DNA from: Jacaranda mimosifolia
Lineage: Eukaryota; Streptophyta; Magnoliopsida; Lamiales; Bignoniaceae
DNA length: 64,000 nucleotides
Direction of reading: 5' to 3'
NCBI GenBank assembly: GCA_018894105.1
Contig: CM032118.1
Span: 31,972,690 to 32,036,689, forward strand
Both the position numbers and the translations under genes were made by a program. The notes below the pieces were generated by a model that saw only the letters and a list, made by a program, of their open reading frames with translations, searched no databases and was not told the DNA's origin. Below, piece by piece: positions 59,798 through 64,000 of the stretch; the first letter of the stretch is position 1, and each line of letters begins with the position of its first letter.

Positions 59798-60400
59798 CTA
59801 CCTTGGTCTTCCACTAGCGGCGCTCGAGCCGGATCCCATATGATAACCCGATCCGCCTTTCCCAGACCCACCACCTGCCATCTGCCCGTAGCCATAAACG
59901 GGTCCTCCCTGATGACCCATCATATTCATGCCATACATCCCCTCGTAACCACCCCCACTACTGCCCATATTCACCACCCCGCCATTCCCTCCGCTGCCGC
60001 CGCCGGCTCCGCCTGTCTCCTTCTCTCCTCTCCCAGCCATGGCGCTCTTCTCCCCCTCCATATCCCTAAACCTCTGCAGATAAATCTTCAACGGCTCCAC
60101 GTAATCCTCGAATCCTAGAGTGGTCATCGCCCACAACAAATCATCGCCGTTGATTGTTTTTCTCTTCTCTCTCTGGCACTTGTCGGATGCCTCACCGGTG
60201 ATGAAGCTGATGAACTCCGAGACGCATTCTTGCACCGTTTCTTTGGCGTCTTTGGATATTTTAGCGTTTGCCGGCAACGCTTTTTTCATGATTCTGCTGA
60301 CGTTGGCGATGGGGAGGAACCTGTCCTGTTCTCGAGGAGAGGTTTCGTTGTGGTAGTTGTGGTCCCGATTTCCCCCCGATTCATTATCTGAATCCGCCAT
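59798..60400 (-). CDS. NF-YB: NF-YB transcription factor subunit (NF-YB2/3-like), 200 residues
   Basis: One exon on the complement, ATG at 60400-60398, stop at 59798. Residues 25-118 are the histone-fold core. It begins [20 protein letters not shown] and contains [40 protein letters not shown] and [20 protein letters not shown], ending [11 protein letters not shown]. This is nearly identical to the plant NF-YB consensus of the non-LEC1 group. NF-YB pairs with NF-YC; the dimer enters the nucleus, joins NF-YA and binds CCAAT boxes, or works with CO-type proteins in flowering control. The C-terminus is a Gly/Met-rich activation-type tail ([18 protein letters not shown]). Lack of introns and tail type suggest NF-YB2/3; the exact orthologue is inference. 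The frame extends three codons upstream only via GTG, so the ATG is preferred. Confidence 0.95.
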   Translation of the reverse strand: MADSDNESGGNRDHNYHNETSPREQDRFLPIANVSRIMKKALPANAKISKDAKETVQECVSEFISFITGEASDKCQREKRKTINGDDLLWAMTTLGFEDYVEPLKIYLQRFRDMEGEKSAMAGRGEKETGGAGGGSGGNGGVVNMGSSGGGYEGMYGMNMMGHQGGPVYGYGQMAGGGSGKGGSGYHMGSGSSAASGRPR

Positions 60401-61290
60401 TTTTTTCACTCACAATTCGGGTTTGTGTGTGTAATATTTCTCTTTCTGAGACGAGCAAGTGCTATTGGGTGAAAAAGAACTGCTTAATATACAGAGACAG
60501 TAGATTGATTGTGGGTTTGGTGTGAGAAGACTTCGATATTTAAGGAGCTGCCGATATTTTAGCTGATTTTCCCAAGGTTACTTCAGAAAAGCTCAGTACA
60601 TATAGTGCAGTTTTGCACTCGACTCTGAACTATTACAGTTTTCCAGCAGAAAATTGAAGGCAAAAGAAGAAGTGAAAACTGAATTATAAACGTTGAATCT
60701 CAAAACGTTTCGATCTTTAACTTCACATTCAACTTCTACAACTCCTCACTAAAAATTGCAGCGTCAGAAATTCGGAAACTCAGATAATAAACGATGCGAA
60801 ATTCAAATCACCCGACAGGAATTTGGAAAATTCCGGGATAGAATACTAGTAGAACTATCAGAATTCCTATTCCAAAAGAATCGGAAGAAAGAAAAATTGC
60901 AATACAGGAAGAGATTGAAAAAGGGGGATAATCGACGGAGAATAACTCCGACGAATATTCCGGCACCGGAAAATAGAATTGCAGAAGGAAAAGGAGCTTT
61001 CTAAGAGAGAGAAGGAGAGGAGGAAGGGGGTTTGAACTTTGGAGTGGGAGTGAAGTCTGTGGAGAGGGAATGTGAGGTCCGTTGGATCAAATGCTATAAT
61101 AACGCGATCGTATGAGACACGTGGAAGATTGTGGGCCGTTGCATGTCGATAACTATGCGCCCACTGAGACGAATTATCTGCCATTCGATTGGTTGTGAGT
61201 GGGAAGGATCATAGTCCTCTATTTCGCATCTGGCACGTGGTCGGCTATCACTTGTTCTTTATTACCCAATAGGGATTGATCTAGTGGCTC
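60401..61290 (-). promoter_or_regulatory. NF-YB upstream region with CCAAT and G-box motifs
   Basis: On the gene's strand the leader is purine/pyrimidine biased. Farther up are CACGTG at 61118-61123 and 61234-61239 and a CCAAT box (ATTGG on +) at 61188-61192; another CCAAT is on the + strand at 61266-61270. G-boxes bind bZIP and bHLH factors. A - strand frame of 105 codons at 60867-61184 is not supported as coding. Confidence 0.45.
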
Positions 61291-61308
61291 TCTCTCTCTC
61301 TCTCTCTC
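61287..61308 (+). repeat. (CT)n microsatellite
   Basis: A CTCTCTCT run of about 20 bp in the far upstream region of NF-YB. Confidence 0.85.
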
Positions 61309-61936
61309 ATCATCAACCCCAAATGTGTACCTTTTTTCTTTAATTATTCTCACCATTTTCTTGTAGTAGTATTTCACAAGATTTTTTTGATCAGTGTAGT
61401 ATTCCACAAGATTTTGACCATTCATAGTTTCAAATTTGCATTTATTTTTTATATAATTTTGTTGTGACATAGTAAATAATAAATATATTCATAAGATGCA
61501 ACAGAATGCAATGATAACAAATTGAGTTAATAATATCAATTCAAATATTTTACGTTGTGTTTGAATTTTGCATTTAGTAACAGAAATAGTAACATTTTAT
61601 TTTTACGAACGTAAATGATATAACTTTACAATATTTAATCATTACCAAAAACCCAATTCCGAATGTGACTTGACTTTGTTTGAAATGGTAGACTACAACT
61701 AAATTAGGAAATAAACCTGCCACATGTAATGTTGTCTTCATTCTTATATATATTGATATAGAATAACGTGAAATTCTTTCTCTTTAAGCAACTAAAAAGT
61801 ATTGAATGGGAGAATCCAACCCTACCTTAATCAAAACAAAAAAGCCTTTTTTTCCAAAAGAAAAGCTAGCTGTGTTCAATGTTTGTTTTTCCACTATTGA
61901 CTTTGCTTTATAATAAAGAACATAATGAGCAGAAAT
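61309..61936. other. Intergenic AT-rich DNA
   Basis: No supported gene or bounded repeat. Confidence 0.45.
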
Positions 61937-61939
61937 TTA

Positions 61940-62369
61940 GGGACTGTTTGGTTATGTTTTCTCATTATAAGTTTATTTTGGGAAAATATATATAACTAAA
62001 TATATATTCATTTTTTCTCCAACAGTTTCTCAAAATTCCCTTTTTTTATCCTTCATTATCCCAAAAATTTATCCATTTTTCAATATATACATATATAATT
62101 TTTATTTTATTATTTTTCTTATACTAAAAAAATGACTTAATTTCATTTTCACTACAAAAACCCAGTAGAAAAAGTATTGATTTTACCGCTATGGTAAAAA
62201 TTGTCTCCCTTAAAATATAAACAAACATATCAAAACTTTCCAAAATAAATTTTTAACTATTTCTCTTATTTTCCCCAACACAACTTTTACATTTCCAAAT
62301 CCCACTTGCAACATTCATTCCCTCAAAACACATATTAAAATCAAACATAAACCATAACCAAACATTATC
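61940..62369. mobile_element. Tourist-type MITE
   Basis: The ends GGGACTGTTTGGTTATG and, reversed, GATAATGTTTGGTTATGG are inverted repeats. TTA lies on both sides (61937-61939 and 62370-62372), the 3-bp duplication of PIF/Harbinger MITEs. The 430-bp body is AT-rich without a coding frame. Confidence 0.72.
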
Positions 62370-62372
62370 TTA

Positions 62373-63151
62373 GCTTATGGGTAAAAAAAAAAGTTTTTTT
62401 TTGGAGGAAAAGAAGAAGAAGAAGATGTTCTCTATATCTTTTTTCAATACTATATATCTTTGTAAAAAGATGTTGGATATCTAAGAACATATTCAAAAAA
62501 GATGATAGTCTTTGAATTCCAATATTCCATTTCTCTACATAAACTAGTAGTCCTGACTGATGTGGAAGTTCAAATTAAATTAAATGTATCCCACTTATTC
62601 ATGAATTTTTGGGTCAGTTATGGTAATAAAGATGCATGTTCCTCCCTCAGTAATATGCACCTTTGGTTTCATGTCATTCAGTTTAATACCTTTTCAATTA
62701 ATGAAAATTTAACAAGAAGAATAAGTGCACATAAAGATTTATATGGCTCGATTCCATTAAGCTAGGTTGGGTCTTTTAGTTTAAAATGAATGTGGCTCAT
62801 CATGTATTCACTCTATGAGTATATATACATCAAGTGTATCAAATTTATAATTTAAGTATTTTTATAAAAAAATATTTAATATACTTGACATTTATTTATC
62901 AAGTCGAAAAGAAGATAAAACACCTAATAAATCTAAATGGCAATTGAATGGGTGATCTATGATGTAAAATAAAAGATGAACTACCTAAAAGATCTAAACT
63001 GCAATTAAATAGTTTACACTCATTAGTGAATAAAATAATTCCAGTATTACTTTAAGAAATTACAAAGATTTTTTTGGGTATAATTGCTATATTGTATTTC
63101 TTAAAATGAACCACATTTTATTCACCCTCTCAAAATGAACTCTCTCACTAA
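62373..63151. other. Intergenic AT-rich DNA
   Basis: An 87-codon frame at 62502-62765 shows no domain. Two related blocks (AAAACACCTAATAAATCTAAATGG near 62918 and CTACCTAAAAGATCTAAACTG near 62981) suggest a local duplication of about 65 bp. Confidence 0.4.
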
Positions 63152-64000
63152 TCTATACTATTATAAAAGAGAATTAAGCCCTTTTGTCTCTAAAAGGGAA
63201 ATTATTTTAAGCACTTTCATAAATTTCACCCTTTAATTTTTTGTTAAAATAAATAGAGAAAAAGGGTGAAATTAAAAATTCCTATATTTAGAGGTAGTTA
63301 TAATATCAATTTTCATATTATCAAATTTACCCTTTTACTTATCTCATACTCTATTAATCACATTGTAATTGGAAAACATATCCAAACAACCACCATGGAT
63401 TAAATAACTCCTATTATTTTCTCTATAATCACTCATTTACAAAAACTCTTATTATTTATTCCTACAACTACCTATATTTTTATTATTTCTCCTACAATCA
63501 CTTGTGTACTCAAAAACCACCTTCTTGTTCTCCTACAAGCATCCATATATTGAAGTTTTTTTGCTGTTCTATCACATATTTGGTTTTCATTAATTTCTTG
63601 AAGCGATATGGTTCTTAAGGTACATAGCAATGAATTTTTCATATGATTTCAATTATTATTAATATATGACACTCATTTCCAATAATGATATTTAGTTTAT
63701 GTCAAAAATGAGAAATATGGTATCTTTAGTTGTACAATTAATATATATTACTCAAAAAGTATAAAATTCATTTGAGTGTCGTAAATCAACGCTGCATAAA
63801 ATATACAACTAATTTTTGGAAATTACGATTTGATGCTAAGATGTTAACATCAGTATTTTCACTCATATGTTGCAGTTGTATTCATACTCTAAATATCCAA
63901 CTATTTACTATCTACCTTCATAACGGGACAAGAACTTTATCAACATTCACCAACCATTAATACCAATCTGGGCATGCAGACCAAATTAAAGGGAGAAAAA
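63152..64000 (+). mobile_element. Possible Helitron 5' end, running out of the window
   Basis: TCTATACTATTATAAAAGAG, placed between A and T, resembles 5' ends of plant Helitrons (TC followed by TATACTAT.TTAAAAG). The 3' hairpin and CTRR end are not seen by 64000, so the element, if real, extends beyond the window. Frames inside, such as 63772-63960, show no RepHel domain. Confidence 0.35.

Noticed and set aside
59780..60118. 112-codon plus-strand frame opposite NF-YB
   Set aside because: Shadow of the Gly-rich NF-YB tail; the minus-strand frame has an unmistakable histone fold.
60867..61184. 105-codon minus-strand frame above NF-YB
   Set aside because: No domain, no splice link to the NF-YB start, pyrimidine-rich promoter or leader composition.
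61219..61470. 83-codon minus-strand frame with an RERERE run
   Set aside because: It arises from the (CT)n microsatellite read on the complement.

Overview
The window is nuclear DNA of a flowering plant, most likely a eudicot. The evidence is short plant-type exons with GT-AG introns, AT-rich intergenic DNA, plant gene families (DEK, NF-YB, a plant cysteine-synthase-like enzyme) and dense nested plant transposons. I cannot name the species.

Genes. On the left edge is the 3' part of a PLP-dependent cysteine-synthase-like gene (+, 1-2567). It is followed by a three-exon gene for a small unrecognised protein (-, 4308-7462). At 19505-20323 (+) is an intronless gene for a membrane-anchored acidic protein with runs of eleven His and eleven Asp. 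On the right are a complete DEK-domain chromatin gene (+, coding exons 51447-57482) and an intronless NF-YB transcription factor gene (-, 59798-60400). These five loci are the only host genes I can support.

Mobile DNA. About two thirds of the window is transposon-derived. (1) 7963-17315: a Tourist-like MITE split by a Ty1/copia element (8276-17251, 5-bp duplication ACTAC). The right LTR of the copia element carries a hAT-like element, which itself contains a second one. (2) 5829-6893, 21532-22635 and 29827-30561: three MULE-like non-autonomous elements, each flanked by a 9-10 bp duplication; the first two are relatives with a GC-rich core. (3) 23300-33020: decayed remains of a Ty3/gypsy element on the - strand (GAG and protease only), plus-strand fragments of a 'putative gypsy type transposon' (Transposase_28-like) protein, and a ~109-bp tandem array. 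(4) 33888-47308: a hAT transposase pseudogene on the - strand, cut in two by a full-length Ty3/gypsy element of the Tat type (35252-46197, duplication GTATA). Its 3' arm carries an antisense, apparently spliced Transposase_28-like gene. (5) Small elements: hAT-type MITEs at 34633-35048 and 49889-50257, a CACTA-type MITE at 48806-49228, a Tourist-type MITE at 61940-62369, and a possible Helitron 5' end at 63152.

All retroelement reading frames contain stops and frameshifts, and several catalytic residues are lost, so none looks autonomous now. I found no evidence for a wholly new system. The most informative observations are the frame-continuous hAT gene broken by the gypsy insertion, the antisense gene shared by both gypsy remnants, and the 75-bp higher-order tandem repeat in the U3 of the copia LTRs. 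No tRNA, rRNA or CRISPR array was seen. All element and domain assignments come from reading translations and repeat ends by eye; no database search was run.
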